Shown here one piece after another: positions 35,201-50,200 of a DNA stretch of 64,000 bases. Positions within the stretch are counted from its first letter, which is position 1. The number at the start of each line of letters is the position of its first letter. A program made the translations under genes and the position numbers. The notes under the pieces were generated by a model that saw nothing but the letters and a program-made list of their open reading frames with translations, was not told the DNA's origin and made no database searches. The stretch is from Stictocephala bisonia (taxonomy: Eukaryota > Arthropoda > Insecta > Hemiptera > Membracidae): assembly GCA_035578905.1 (NCBI GenBank), contig JAQJVL010000573.1, positions 62,001 to 126,000 on the forward strand, in the 5' to 3' direction.

Positions 35201-38200
35201 CTGTATAGAAATGTTTCTTAAAATTATACTTAACCTAATAAATTTGTTAGAAAACCTACATCAGGCTTACTCAACAGCCAAACTGTTTACAAAAACGCTT
35301 TGCATTGTTGCACACTTTAATTTCTAATGGTAGCTGACTAAAATCTTTAGGTCCCATATACAGCAAGGCCTGTCTGAGTGTTTTTCTTTTTCTTACTTTG
35401 GGAAATCTAAAGTTTCTTTTTCCAATACTTATTGTTTTATATACTAAATCGTGTGTACCTTCATTTCCACTTCTTATATAAAATATTCTTAAAACCTTAT
35501 AAATGAATAGATGTTCTACTGGCAGAATGTTTAACTGTACATATAAAGGGAAAGCACTTGTTCTTCTATTTAAAATTATCCTGATAAAGTGGTTTTGTGT
35601 AACTTTCAATTGATTGATTAATGATTTATGTGTGCAACCCTAGCAGCTTATAGCATACTGTAATCTTGACTAATTCTAATTGATGTTCTTAGCTTTCCAT
35701 GTAATTCCGTTATGATTTTCCCAAGTTAATTTGCTGTCTATTATTACACCCAAGATATTTAAGTTGCTTACTTTCTCTATGCATTGGCAATTACATACCT
35801 TATAGGCACAATTCACTGCATGGTATTTCAACTGTTCTGGTAATTCAAAATTCTTAAAGCCAAAGATTATATATTTAGTTTTTATCACATTTACCTGCAT
35901 ACCATTATCATAACAAGAAATTTTTAAAGCTGTCAAGTCGCTACTTATATTTTCATATAGAATGTTGAGATCTTTTTGCGAGTAAAACAGATATATATCA
36001 TCAGCAAAGGCACTAATAAGTCCGTAAAAAAGTTTCCAACAAGTCATTAATAAAAATTAAAAAGAGCGTGACTGATAACACTGAACCTTAGGGCACTCCA
36101 GACTTAACAATCAAGGGAGGGCTGATGCAATCATTAATACGTACCTGTTGTATTCTGTTTACCAAAAAACTTTTAAACCAATTCAAGCCAACTCCTCGAA
36201 CTCCAAGTCCTTCTAGCTTTTATTGTAAAATATTAATTTTAACTAGGTCAAAAACTTTATGGAAATCAATAAATAAACCTGTTGTTTTTAGAATTTACAC
36301 TTCCATAAATACAGTCTGTCACTTTTCCTATAGCTTCCTCTGTAGATTTATTTTTCCTATAACCATATTGGTTTGGATTGAAAAAGTTTATTTTCTCTAG
36401 AAATTTTAAGATTCTAACTTTCATTAACTTTTTAAAGATTTTTGAAAATACCGATAATAGACTAATTGGTCTTAGATTATCCAGTTTCAAAGAATTTCTT
36501 TTTTTATATATCGGAACGACAGTACTTAATTTTAAACTTTTGGGAAATATACCAGAATTAAAACATAAATTTATAATGTGTGTCAACACAGGTGCTATAT
36601 ACACTGCAACATCTTTGATTAACACTACATTAAAAGCATCATAGCCAGAAGATCGTTTGTTTTTTAATTGCATAATAGTATTAATTAGCTCAGCTTCTGT
36701 GATGGGATTTATAAAAAACGAGCTATCGCAGTTCGCACTGTCGGTGGTTGGGGCATGTGGAGGTACTAGTCAGCAGGTTGTCTCGACCTTGACCCTCGTC
36801 ACTAGTCACCGATACGAAATACTTGTTTATCTCTTCCGCTATAATGCTAAGTTCTTCAATAATTGCATTATCATCTAACTGGATTTTTTCTACAACTTTC
36901 TTATTAGATCTGCCTGTAAGACCGTTTATTACTTTCCATTGCTGTGCAGAGTCACCTTGACATTTTCTAATTTTATCAGCATAATATTGTTTTTGAACAA
37001 GGTCGATTTCCTGCTTTAAGCTATCGCAAAAATGTTTATAATAATTTTTAAAGTTAATGTCATATGGTTTCTTTGTATACGTTCTATAAAATTGTTTCCT
37101 TTTTGTAATTTTATTCAAAATATGCTTATTTATCCATGGGCTAATTACTTTAGCTTTGTCGTATTGTAAATTATTTACAATACTTTCCCTACAACTATTA
37201 ACTATATTTGTTAAAATATTATGAAATTCGTCAAAACATTAATTTACATTAGTTCTCTGTAAACATGCACTCCAATCAATACACTTTAATTTGTCTATTA
37301 CCATTTCTGTGTCTATAACATGCTTAGGCCTTTCATCTAACTCTTTATCTTGAATCTTGAAGCTAGATCTTTTTTTTTGCAATATCTGCCCTAGTGTCTG
37401 GTTCGAACCTTAAACCTAACATGCAATGGTCGGTGAGATTAATATCAAACACCGCGCTTTTGAAAGCTGATATGTTACGATTTTTTTTAAATATATGATC
37501 AATGCAGCAATTCGATATTGGTCTGGTAACAGAATCAATAAGTGATAGATACCCATTATTACTCAATATGCTTTTATAAGCTTGTGAATTCGCTGACTCA
37601 TGTAATGTATTAAAATTATGTCACCAATATAAATACTATTGCCTTTTATGTTAGGTAACATATTTTCATGCACTTGTATATATTCACTTTCTATGAATTC
37701 CTGCAGCCTATAAACACAGTAAATTAAAATACATATTCATTATCTTAACATGCAAGAGAAGCGAATCAGCTGCTTTCATTTCAAAATTAACTTCATTTAC
37801 CCCATATCGTTTCTATTTTTCTATAACACAAAATACCTCCAGCTCTGTAACTATTATTACAACGGGAGAAACATTTAAAACCTGGCACATTAAACAGTCA
37901 TATTTCGTCACTTCCTATCCGAATTTTACTCAATACAATGATGTGTATTTTATTTTTAACTTGGCTTAATTCTGCTATAAATTTATTAAAATTAGCTCGC
38001 ATACTTCTTATATTAGCATACAACAAGTTAAACCCTTTTGAGTTTCTTAGTGACAAGAAGAAAGAACTAAACTCCACTATATCAGACTCGACTAATTTTG
38101 TAGCCATAGTACAATAACAAGCGACAATATAATAATATTACAATATACTAATGTTAAATCAGACTCTAGTCTTTTCCGGCTACAAAAATAAAGCAAGAAT

Positions 38201-41200
38201 TTACTAATATAATCTACATGTGGGAAATGAGAATATAATTTTCTTTTATCCATTAAAAATAAAACTAAATTTTTCCCATGTGCTGTCAACCTTCTTACTT
38301 TAGATTTGCAATATCTTTTAGCGTTACAATTTTGATACATTTACTTCCCTGAGATTTTCTATCAAACAATTTTCCATCCCTGCACTAATACACTATCTCA
38401 TTACATTTGGTTTTAATTTTACCCAAAAACAGTTTATTTTCCCGGCATAAATGATTATTTATGTACATTTTTTGGTGGGTATAGTGCGGGTTCACCTTGT
38501 TGACAGTCATGTCCTTGGTTTCCTTGAACTTCTCGATCCAAACGTCCTTCTGCGATTTCCTCTGGAACTGCACGATCAGCGCCGCAGGTCGCTCCTTCTT
38601 GAAGGCTGGAAATCGGGACTCATCCACCTGGATGCCCAGAGCTGCGCCGAGATCCCTCACGATGCTAGCGTTGTCCTCATTCGCAGTTACAGTGATGCTG
38701 CTAATTTCAATATTATTTTTTCTTGTGTACTGCTCTAGGTTTGTCAGTCTTTCCTTGGTATCGGACAGTTCCTCTACTAACTCGTTACACTTTCCATTAA
38801 GCTCAGCATTTTCCTTCCGTAGTCGAGCAAGTTCCTCCTTCACACCTTTCATTACTCATTGCTTGTGTCAACCTGCAATGATAAAAATGACACTGAGTTA
38901 CTGAGCTCAGTCATCTTACGTGCTTATCAATTTTAAGTCATCATTATAGAAGTTTTCATGAAAATCATACATGTCACCTCGGTTGTATAAGTCTGATAAA
39001 CACCATCCTTTATAAGTCTGGTTCTCTGTATGCAGTCACTTTTGGTAACAAACAGCATGCATGTGTGATTTGAATTTACCAAAATCTTTTCTAAATTTGA
39101 ATTTGATTAACATATAAGATAACCTGGTTTAAGATTTGAACTACAACAAATATTATTGATGTTAAGGTCAAACCAAAAGTAACTCATTAGATGGGCCGTT
39201 CCCTGCAATTGAATGACATTTTCTGATTAACTAATTTCCATTTGTAAAAATGTTAAAATAATATTTTCAGTTGACAAGAACATTAACGCTAAAACTCGCT
39301 AAAAACTAAAATTCTTCTTTTATCCGTAAATATGCCAAGTATAAGTATGAATAGAGAAGCTTTAAGTTTTTTTTAATTTATGTATTTGACTTATATAATT
39401 AATATGCAGATTTCAATATGACAAAATATCAGCACCATTCAAAATTTGCCATATACGTCATTCCAGCACTATATATGAGCTGAATTGATGAAGTACTAAT
39501 TTAAGAAATGAAATACTTAACCAAGGGAATTGCCCGAAATTGGCCTACTGTCTGCCAGTGTTAGATCAGTGTTACTTTGGGTGTCTGCTAGGGATAATAC
39601 TGGGAGAGCCAGTGGCTGAGGGATCTAAGGCATTAGGACTTTGTACCTAAGATAGAGATAGTGCAGATTCGAAACTGTTCTGATCGACTGTTTGTTTTTA
39701 TCAGTAATATTCACCTTGTTCTGTACTGGTTCTTCCCCATATTGTGTCTAATAAGTTCCATGCATAGATCAATAGTCTATGGGGAATGGGTAGAGTAAGG
39801 TTAGAGAGATCGGCCTCTCCTTTAAAAAAAAAAAGAAAGAAATGCCTTGAAATCCATTTACACCATAGTACAATTCTTATCAGGATTTTCTAAACACATT
39901 GCATATAGCCTTTATTAATTTATGTATAAAAATATTACCAAAATATAAATATATAGAAAATTGCACTTATAGTCCCCTGGTATTTAATCGTGTCAAATTA
40001 AATGAAAAAATGTCTTTATTTGACAAAGTTTAAGACTAAACAGTCCTCTCTAACACCTAACAGTGTCAAGAGGTAATTGGGAAGCAAGGACTTCAATAGA
40101 AAATCCTGATAACGAACATTGGAACAAATGGTTTCAGGGCCCAATGTGCTAACCATATTTACCTTATTGAGCAAACAATCTTATCATAATTGAAGGAATT
40201 TTTAATCATAAGCAAGAATATTACATTGAAAAAACAGACAATTTGATAAGAAAAATATTTTCAAATGATAGTTAAATTTAGCGTTTGAAGCCTGCCAGGT
40301 TGCCCCCCTGTTTTAATAACTTTTCTAATGGCTTTGTTTATAACAGTTTTTTCAAAATTCAAGTATAAAATTAAATTAAGACTGAAGACGCCATCATAAT
40401 ATTTTGCTTATTTTATTAACTCACCCGCCCACCCATATACGTACATTGGCACTGACCCACTCACCCACCCATACACGAACAATGTATTAATATACTACTG
40501 TACGTGTATGGGAGGGCGGGTGGGTCAGTACCACTTTGCGTGTATGGAAGGGTGGGTGGGTCAATACCACTGTACGTGTATGGGAGGGCGGGTGGGTCAG
40601 CACCACTTTGCGTGTATGGGAGGGTGGGTGGGTCAATACCACTTTATGTGTATGGGAGGGTGGGTGGGTCAATACCACTGTACGTGTATGGGAGGGTGGG
40701 TGGGTCAGTACCACTGTACGTGTATGGGAGGGTGGGTGGGTCAGTACCACTTTGCGTGTATGGAAGGGTGGGTGGGTCAATACCACTGTACGTGTATGGG
40801 AGGGCGGGTGGGTCAGCACCACTTTGCGTGTATGGGAGGGTGGGTGGGTCAATACCACTTTATGTGTATGGGAGGGCAGGTGGGATGTTTTAATGTAATG
40901 AAATGAAATGACGAAATCGCTTTATTGAATAAGTGTACAAATGGCAAGACTAGGGCTATTTAGTCCTCTCCTACACCTAACCAATAATAACAACTACAAA
41001 AAATAATGTCAAAACATAATAAAACGAATAAACTAATTTTACTTAGCACATTTATTAGTCAAATAAAATAAATACATTTTAACAATTATTTTTTAGATAA
41101 CAAAACATTTTAATAAGTATATAAAAATAAACAAATTAGAAAACAGAGGAAAAATTAAATATATACAGTCAACTTAATAATACTCAATCACTGTCAGTGT

Positions 41201-44200
41201 TAAAATAGACTAACGGTATCAAGCATTATAATGTGGCCAGGTACAGCACTCAGGATGTCAGTTCGAATACAGCTGCGGCTGGTACATTTTACTGTGCAAC
41301 TGTGAAAGGCACTGGTCTGTGGAATAGTGGTGTATGGCCCACCTTAAACAAACGATGTCTGGCACAGAAATTGATGGTATCCCGTTTTGCTACTTTTTAC
41401 CTGTGATAAGAGGAAGAGAACAGGTTTTTCTTATTTATTTTAAATTTGCTGTATTTTTCTATTTATTTAGAATATTTAATTTGTAAAGTTCATTAAAAGT
41501 CATGTAAATAATTGGACATAAAAAATTGACGTTAAAAAACTGGAAATATAAAAAACGCATATAATGAATATTACAATTAATATTAATCAGTAAAAATTAT
41601 GACATATTAAAAAAATCACATGTAGGAGGGTTAGTGTGATATTAAAGTTTATTGTTGTTGTTAATGAGCCATGAAGGGAAGAGCAGGAAGTCTCTTTGTA
41701 GAATTCAGCTATGTAATGTGTTTGGTTATTGTTAGTTTCCTTGGCAAGTCTAAATTTCAGTTCTTTGACAATATGAGAAACAACGACAGATCACCTCTCC
41801 ACCTGGACTTGCCTGTCTAGACTTATTTACTGAGAAATCATTTTTATACGGTTTAGAATATGAAGATTACTGCTGGTCAGATTTTCATGTTGGAACTGGC
41901 AATTTACTAGACAGGAACTAGATGTTCCATTATACAATTTATTATGTTTGGTTGGAATGAATTATTCTGCATCTTAATACTATAATATTCAATAAGTTAT
42001 TACAATTAATTTAAAAATGAATTTAGGTTAGGCTTTGAGAGTGTTTTTTCTAGTTACATAGATACAATTCATCACGATATGAGAAGTAACAAGAATAGAT
42101 TATTTATCAAACCCAAAGTAAACAAAATGTTCTTCAAACAATCTTTTAATTACTTAGGCCCAAATTATTTCAATAAATTACCATTATACATTAAAGAAAG
42201 CAGCAACAATAAGGAATTCTGCCACAAGCTAAAGAACTGGTTATACACTATACATGACACAAGTTGTCTGAGTCAGGCCTTAACTTAGAGTAACTTATAG
42301 AAAATATTAGTTTACGAACTGTAAAATGTTAATTTTAGTTTAATTTTCAAGTACTGTTATTCTAGTAGTAGTTTGAATTTAATGAACGCTACAGAATGCC
42401 TTTCTAATTATATATAAGACTTTAATACTTAAAAGAGGCTGGACTGAGTTATTTGTTAATTTATTTTATTATTATTATTTTTTGTCACTAACCACAATTA
42501 CTGGAAACAGTGGTTATTATTATTCACTTAAGTTTTGTGTTCATTTAATTGTCAAGCTGTTGTGAATAAAGATCATTATTCATTATCCATTATTCACATA
42601 CTTTATAAAATGGTCTATTTCCACAAAAAAAGAATAGCGTTACACAGAAATTACAGTACAATGATGGAAATAGTTTCCCTCATGAGCACATGCCTTTGTG
42701 AGAGGCACAGGCCACTACCAGCCAGATGTAAATAAATAAAAATGTTTACTGAATTCTATAGAAGTTTATAAATGAACCTATGTTCAATAAACACGACTAA
42801 TGTAAAATAAAAACAATACAAAAGAACACAAAGTGTACAAACTAAATTTCCTAGCATAATAAGCTCTATCAAATAGCATTGTAATATTAAAAAGGACTGA
42901 AATCAGCTAAAATAAAAAACCTGGGCAAAGTTAACACATTCAGAAACATCATTGTTACACAAGGCATATCATAGTGGGATATTGATTGTCACCGTACATG
43001 CACACACCAAATAAAGGGAATTATTAATAATAACTTTGATATCTATATACTAGTATTGTTGAAGATTTTTGGCGTCAGGTATGAACACTACGGGCTATCT
43101 GACAATGAGTCAGCATCCCAGTTCCAGACCCTGTGGACACCTGAATTGGGTTATCAGACCAATGAGGCCAAAGTGATGCCCATGAGACTCTGGGGCGATG
43201 AACTGCGCACCTCTACAAAATACCTTCTTGGCATGAGTGATCTGGACTACGATTCTGTCTGTAGTTTTGGTTCCAAAGCTTTATCGGTAATGTATGCAAC
43301 TTTGAATTTCATGGAATTGAGTTCATTTTGCCTACTAATGGATATTAATCTTGGATTATAATGATTTTACTTTCACTGATATCCTACAATCATCATGAAA
43401 AATGTTTCGGAGTCCTGACGCTCCATTTTCAAGCTTGATTCTCTTGTGAGTAATCAATGAAGTTAAAATAATAAATAGTCACGAACACAATACTCGGTAA
43501 CATTCACTGTGTTGACTGAACTTATCTGTCAGGTACAGGAAGAAAAGGTGTAGGGCATAATCCTATATGCATCATCCTCACTACCTGACTTCACGAGTGC
43601 ACTTGAAACTGTTCTCAAATGTAATTATGTATTGTGTTCAAACTATTTATTATGTATGTGTATTTTGACTTCATAGATGACTTGAAGATGGAGCATCAGT
43701 AACTTCGAAACGTGTTACATGACAATTTTAGAATATCAATGAAGGTAAAATCATTCTAATTCATGTAATTGGTAATCAAAAATAAGTGAACTGAATTCTT
43801 TGTTTATGTTTATCTCTGAACTGTAGCAATATTTTTAAATTACAAAAATGAATAAAAGGTAATTTGTTAAAACTATCGCTTCATTTAGAATACAATTTAA
43901 CCTTGCTTGGCTGCTAGATTTAACATTTTCAGATTATTTTCTCTGGTGTTGCATATGTCACTAAAGTTTGTTATAAAAACTTGATTGCTATAATATAATA
44001 ATCAGAAGCTTTATTCATAAACATCAAGTTTAGAATAGTTTTCAATACTTTGTTGCTGCTTGCTCTAGATTTTTGCTAAAACCCAATCAAAGTCTGCTTG
44101 ATTATAATCTCTTAAATATCAGCCAAAACATTCAGTACTGTGTCCAAAAACCTGCATAAATTTTAGTTCACTTGCTAAAAACGGGATTTCTGATATACTT

Positions 44201-47200
44201 GTAGAAAAAGTATGTAATTCAATTAAAATCAAAAGTGTTTCAACAATATTTTAATGTAATATGTACCTATAAAGGAAATAAATTCCAACAAAAAGGTATG
44301 TTTATTTGATATTGAGGGCGTTTTGAGAGATTGTAAAGCTTAGTGCCTTTTCGGAGGACCAACTAACATCCACGTTAGTAGAGGAAACACTACAAAAGAC
44401 GTTACCACGAACGATCACAGGGAGATGCGTTTTATATAAGTAGAAAGTAATGAAAAGGAACCAACTGTACCTTTAGAGGAGATAGTGCATATCTTGGAGC
44501 GAAGAATTGAGAAGATGAGATGACCGTAGAGATGGATCCACCAGGCCTGGGATATCGATGTTGTCTAGCGGTCAGTTTGGAGCACAACACAACACTGTTT
44601 AGAGTTTACTTTGAATAAAATACTGAGTAGATTGAGAGAAGAGAGATTGAGAAACAAAAAACACGATCACTGACTAATGAAACCAAAATTATACACTATA
44701 AGAGAGGGTCACGGCAATCGCGACGCGAGATCCGAGCAAACCATTCCGCATAGCATCATAAGTTCAACTGGGGTTTTAATTTTAGGTAGACAGGTGAAGC
44801 GTGTTGACGGGGTTCACACCACCTTTTACAAGGGTTAGACAATGTCACCTGATATTTGACTTTTGGCAAGTGCATGTGCATAGAGGCCAGTAATATTATT
44901 TAAATTTAAATATAGTAATAGGTGAATATGTTATGAGTATGTGAGTAACAATTTATGCTTAAGAGATTATAAAAACAGATAAGAGGAACAAACTATTAAA
45001 TTACTTAAGTATGAATTACAAGTAACTATATGTACAATATTTAATACTAAGTACGGAACAATGTTATTTGACTTATTTACTTTTATAAATTATAAGCCTG
45101 TTTTGCTTTTTCATATTTAAAAATCCTCAGAGCAAAAAACTACAGAACAGTATTTTCTTTGGCTTTGTTTTGTGATTATTAGACTTATATTTTTTTGTTA
45201 GTATGCTGTTATTATTTATCATTATTTATTTATTGAGTTATTTATATATCTCTAGGTGTATCTGCATAATCCAGCTGAAATTCCATGGAGGGTCCATAGC
45301 AATGTCTATCTCAAGCCAAACTATCGTGTTACAGTCTTCATAACTCCAATTGTAACTAGTAAGTTCCTTCAATGATATTTTAGTCAAATTTTTATTTATT
45401 TATCTATTTATTCATAAGACGCCGATCGTCAAGATATAGGTGAATATGGATTTTGAATGAATTTGATGAGTTGATGAACGAATGTAGTCATTGTTACAAA
45501 CTAAGACAGACTATTCCTTAGAAAGTGTCATCAATTAATAGCCCTATGACAAATGAACAGCCGGTGGTTATCAGCTGATCTTTCTAAAAATTCTTTATGA
45601 CTCTGATTGGGATTGAGCTAAGAACCTTTAGCTTATGAAGCTGGGCTTTTACCAACTATGCTACTGACTAATTATACTCAATTGCAGCTGTTAAGTTAAT
45701 AAAATTTTGAATATAATAAATCTTATTTCTATACGAATAATGTAGGAACTAAGATTGAAATCTTGTAAAGTGGAGCTCTGAGGTCTGATGGCAATCGGAA
45801 CTCTTATTTTTCCTGTTTGCAACCCTAAGAACCTGTATGCCAAATTTCACCTGTCCAACATATCAGGAAGTTGGGGAACTTTTTATATCTGTGTGAGGGC
45901 TTTACAATTTAACTGTTAAGATTATCCCATTTGTATTTTATGTGAAAAGTTTGCTGTACAAATGTAGGACACCTATTTATGAAGAAAATCACAATACATT
46001 TATGTAGTAACGTTCAGCTTTCATAAAACACAAACAAGAGAAATGTTTAAAAATGGAATGCATAATCATCTTCTATGGATAATATTTATTTTTCATAATC
46101 AACCATTCCTATAATTTATAGTTTGATTTCTAGTCACAATCTATTAGCCCTTCGCTGCTGAATTAAATAAGTATTAAAAAATCTTTATGAATGAAAAAAT
46201 AATGTTACTGTCTTAAACAGAACATTTAACGTAGATTTTAATTGCTTTACTTTTATTCTTCAGGTACTGATGATATAGTTAAAGTTTGGAACACTGCGAA
46301 AAGGGGTTGTTACTTTGAGAAGGAACGTTACCTGCGCTACTTTCGGATTTACACTCAACGGAATTGTGAACGAGAGTGTGATTCAAATAATACATTCTCG
46401 TTTTGTGGATGTGTTCTTGCCAGCCATCCTCGTAAGTATTACTGGTATTTAATTTATGTTGAGATTGCATTGAATGTAAAAAAAGGCATTTCATCAAAAG
46501 AGATTTGTTTAACAACATACAAATATATATACACTGCTCAACACTCAAAGTGGAATACTATGATATTCTCACAAGAGCTCAAATACGTTGATGAAAGTGT
46601 ACTCGCACATAGTTAAAGGATGATCAATAATTTTTTTTGTTTTCATTGACATGTAATATTACTTTTAGTTATTACTAAACTATATAAATTGTCAAATTAA
46701 AATTTGACTTGTTAAGTAATTTTGCCAAAAAGAACTCAAGTGGCCTAATTCCTCTTCTATAAATTTTGTCATTCAGGGGAAACGTCAAAAAAGTGGAAAA
46801 GAAGCCACAGAGCAAGCAGGAAAAGTATGATAGTTAAATTATCACTAAAAATGTAAGTGTTCCACGTCGAGTGTTGAGCAGTGTATGTGATGTAGCATGT
46901 ATATTGCTGCATTAATCAAGTTAACTACTTAATAAGGTTGCAATTTTTCAGAATTTATTAATTTTTTACTTCCAAACAAAATATAAATTAAAATATGTTT
47001 TGGGATAATACTGTCACAAATTATCCATACTATCTTGTTTTTCCAAAAGTCATCCATGCAAATTCTTCTGTTTTTATTTGTTAATATTTTTTTATTATTT
47101 GACAACAATAAACCAACAAGGAAAAAATGGCAGAAAAAATAGTCCGGATAAATTGTTGTCATGGTTAGACAAGTTAAAATGGTATATTTTGTTTACTGGA

Positions 47201-50200
47201 TGTAGATTAACTAGATAGATGAATCATTCACATTCTAGAAGTGAATCTTTAGGAGCTAAAAAGCAACCTCTGTTTATGTAAACCATTGTTGTTATTGTAA
47301 ACCACATAGCTACAAAAAAAATCAAACAATTCTCAGTATCAACTGGACATTATTGTTATCGTAGGAATCATATATGATGGACAAAACAAGTATTTATTTT
47401 TATTGCTGATAAGGAAAGCCCCTGAGAATAATGTCTTTATAAGAATAATGGTAATTTTATTAATAACACTCTTTATAAAATATAAATCATGTTAATTGAC
47501 TGGCTGATACATAAGTTTCACACTAGTTGATGGACCAAGGCCGAAGTCAGCAAAAGACGCAGTGAATTTGCTAATTGTAAATATATGTATTAATGGATTG
47601 AAGTGCATCCTAAGGTTGGCAAATAAGCTAAGCGAATTTTCTTTTACATCTTGCACCTTTAGTGGGGGAAATGTGAGAGAATATTATTACAGGAGAAAGG
47701 AAGTAAGACTATTGGAGGAGGAAACAAGAGGTAGAGAGGCCTGTTCAACCAAATAGACAACAAGGATGGCGAGGAACAACTTTTAAACTATGTTTTCGTT
47801 TCAATCAATTTTAAGTGTTCTAATTATTTTACTGTTTCTGTAAAGAAAATGGCTTTTCTTAGTTACACAAACCGTATCTTTCCTGCATCTCAATGTCCTA
47901 ACAATCAATATTAACATTCCTAGAAAATCAATATTAGTTTGTTATACTTATATATATTTTTGTTGTACCTGATTTCATTACTGTAAGTAATTTGATATTC
48001 TTATCAAATATGATTTTATTCTGTGCATGCACAGAATAAACACTGATATATTGCATTTTTTAGGAAACTTGACCATGCCAATATGTGGACCTAAGAAAAC
48101 TGGTTGTGTGGAAAAGAGTCAACGTAAGTAGTTTGTGAACACTTGATGTTTGAAAATATTTATCTTCCTTAGTGGATTTACTCTTAACATCCATACTCTC
48201 ATAAATGTTTCAGTTGTATTGAAAATTTGTTTCTCCTACACACCTTCTGTATTTGAAGAAGATGAATGGACACTTTGAATTAAGTGAAAAAAATCTGAAT
48301 AGATTTATGCAAATGGAGTTCAAGACAACAAAAATATATTCCTTAGGTCTATTACATATGTCGTGGACATTATATGAAATTAATTCCCTGAAGTAAATTG
48401 GTAACAAAATTGCAAGTTTTTTCTCACATTTTTCTCAATAATGCACTAAAAAAGTTAAATTTCCACTAGCTACATTTTTAGTAAGTTTCATTTTTCCATC
48501 TTTTGTAGATTGCTCAAAACTATGGTGAAACAAAACTATTTCCATATTCAATGACAAATTTTACTTGGAAAACAATGGTTTAGCTATGGGTAGTTCTTTA
48601 TCAGCCATTTTGACCAAAGTGTATTTATAGCATCATAAACACTATATTGTAAATAAATTAATTGATAAAGGAACAAAAATATCAATGTTCCTAAAATATG
48701 CTGAAAATCAGAGCATGTAATAGCACATGTGATCGGACATATCTTAGGGAAGATCTAACAGACACCTGGACAAGAATACATGAGAATTTCTTCGGTTCAA
48801 GCAAAGGTCAACAGTTTTTGATTCCTGTAGATTCCTTCATCAAATGGGGAAATTACTTCATGAACAGTTCAGAAACTAAAAAAATTATTTCCAACAAGTG
48901 GATTTTCACATGTTTTTAGTTTAAGACAGTGAAGTCAAATTATCTCATGAGATGAGGGAGACAAAGGTAGTTGGACATTTGCCATCATTACGTGAAAATT
49001 AACAATCACGACGTTTCGATTTGGTAAAACCCAAACCTTTTTCAAGTGCTAAAAACTAAATTATATCTACACAAACATGTTACAAAACTACGTTCTTAAA
49101 CTAATAAACTTATCTACTTTAATAATTATCTACATTTTAACCTAGATCCTGGAATGGGGTACAACAAAATGAACTTCTACTAAATATAAAAAAATATTAA
49201 CAGGGTTAAATTAATATAACCAATTAGGCGCTGTCAAGGTCACAATATCAACGAAAAATGTCAAAACACAATTAAAATTAATATTCAAATCAGACTGAAA
49301 TAAGATTACATTAACTAATCATAAATATATGGTACCTGAAAAACACTATTAATTTAAAATAACATTCAACATGCACAAAAAATGATATATATGACTCGGA
49401 AGGACTGAGACTACTATTACAATTACATTTTAACCTGAAAAGACAAAAATTATTAGGAATAAAACAATACAATAATCAAATATTACAAAAATGAAGAAGT
49501 CTTACGACCCGCAGTGACGATGGCGTCTAGACGTTCCAGGCACGAAGTGAGGATGATACAATCCAAATGCAGTGTCTACGAAGTTCCCTCCAAGGTGATA
49601 AAACACGGGGACAAGACAAACATACACACTACACTTCACAACAACCATACACAGACAATTAAAATGTAATTGTAATAGTAGTCTCAGTCCTTCCGAGTCA
49701 TATATATCATTTTTTGTGCATGTTGAATGTTATTTTAAATTAATAGTGTTTTTCAGGTACCATATATTTATGATTAGTTAATGTAATCTTATTTCAGTCT
49801 GATTTGAATATTAATTTTAATTGTGTTTTGACATTTTTCGTTGATATTGTGACCTTGACAGCGCCTAATTGGTTATATTAATTTAACCCTGTAAATATTT
49901 TTTTATATTTAGTAGAAGTTCATTTTGTTGTACCCCATTCCAGGATCTAGGTTAAAATGTAGATAATTATTAAAGTAGATAAGTTTATTAGTTTAAGAAC
50001 GTAGTTTTGTAACATGTTTGTGTAGATATAATTTAGTTTTTAGCACTTGAAAAAGGTTTGGGTTTTACCAAATCGAAACGTCGTGATTGTTAATTTTCAC
50101 ATAATGATGGCAAATGTCCAACTACCTTTGTCTCCCTCATCTGATACTCCATCATTAACAAATTTCAAAAATCTCATGAGAGTTTAAGAATTTCTTAGAT

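Larger units (their letters stand above)
34730..38875 (-). mobile_element. Near-complete LINE (ORF1 + ORF2) in ppk intron 4
   Basis: Minus-strand non-LTR retrotransposon with all parts in order: ORF1 (38852-38385), EN (about 38107-37360), linker and RT (37118-35680), C-terminal region (35609-35271), and a T-rich 3' end near 34735 on +. ORF2 is broken by several frame changes. It is antisense to the host channel gene. Confidence 0.9.

Noticed and set aside
40487..40906. Four long overlapping open frames on both strands (repeats such as YGRVGGSIPL and VLTHPPSHTR)
   Set aside because: They arise from the 36-bp minisatellite, whose period is a multiple of three and lacks stops; no start context, splice sites or complexity support a protein.
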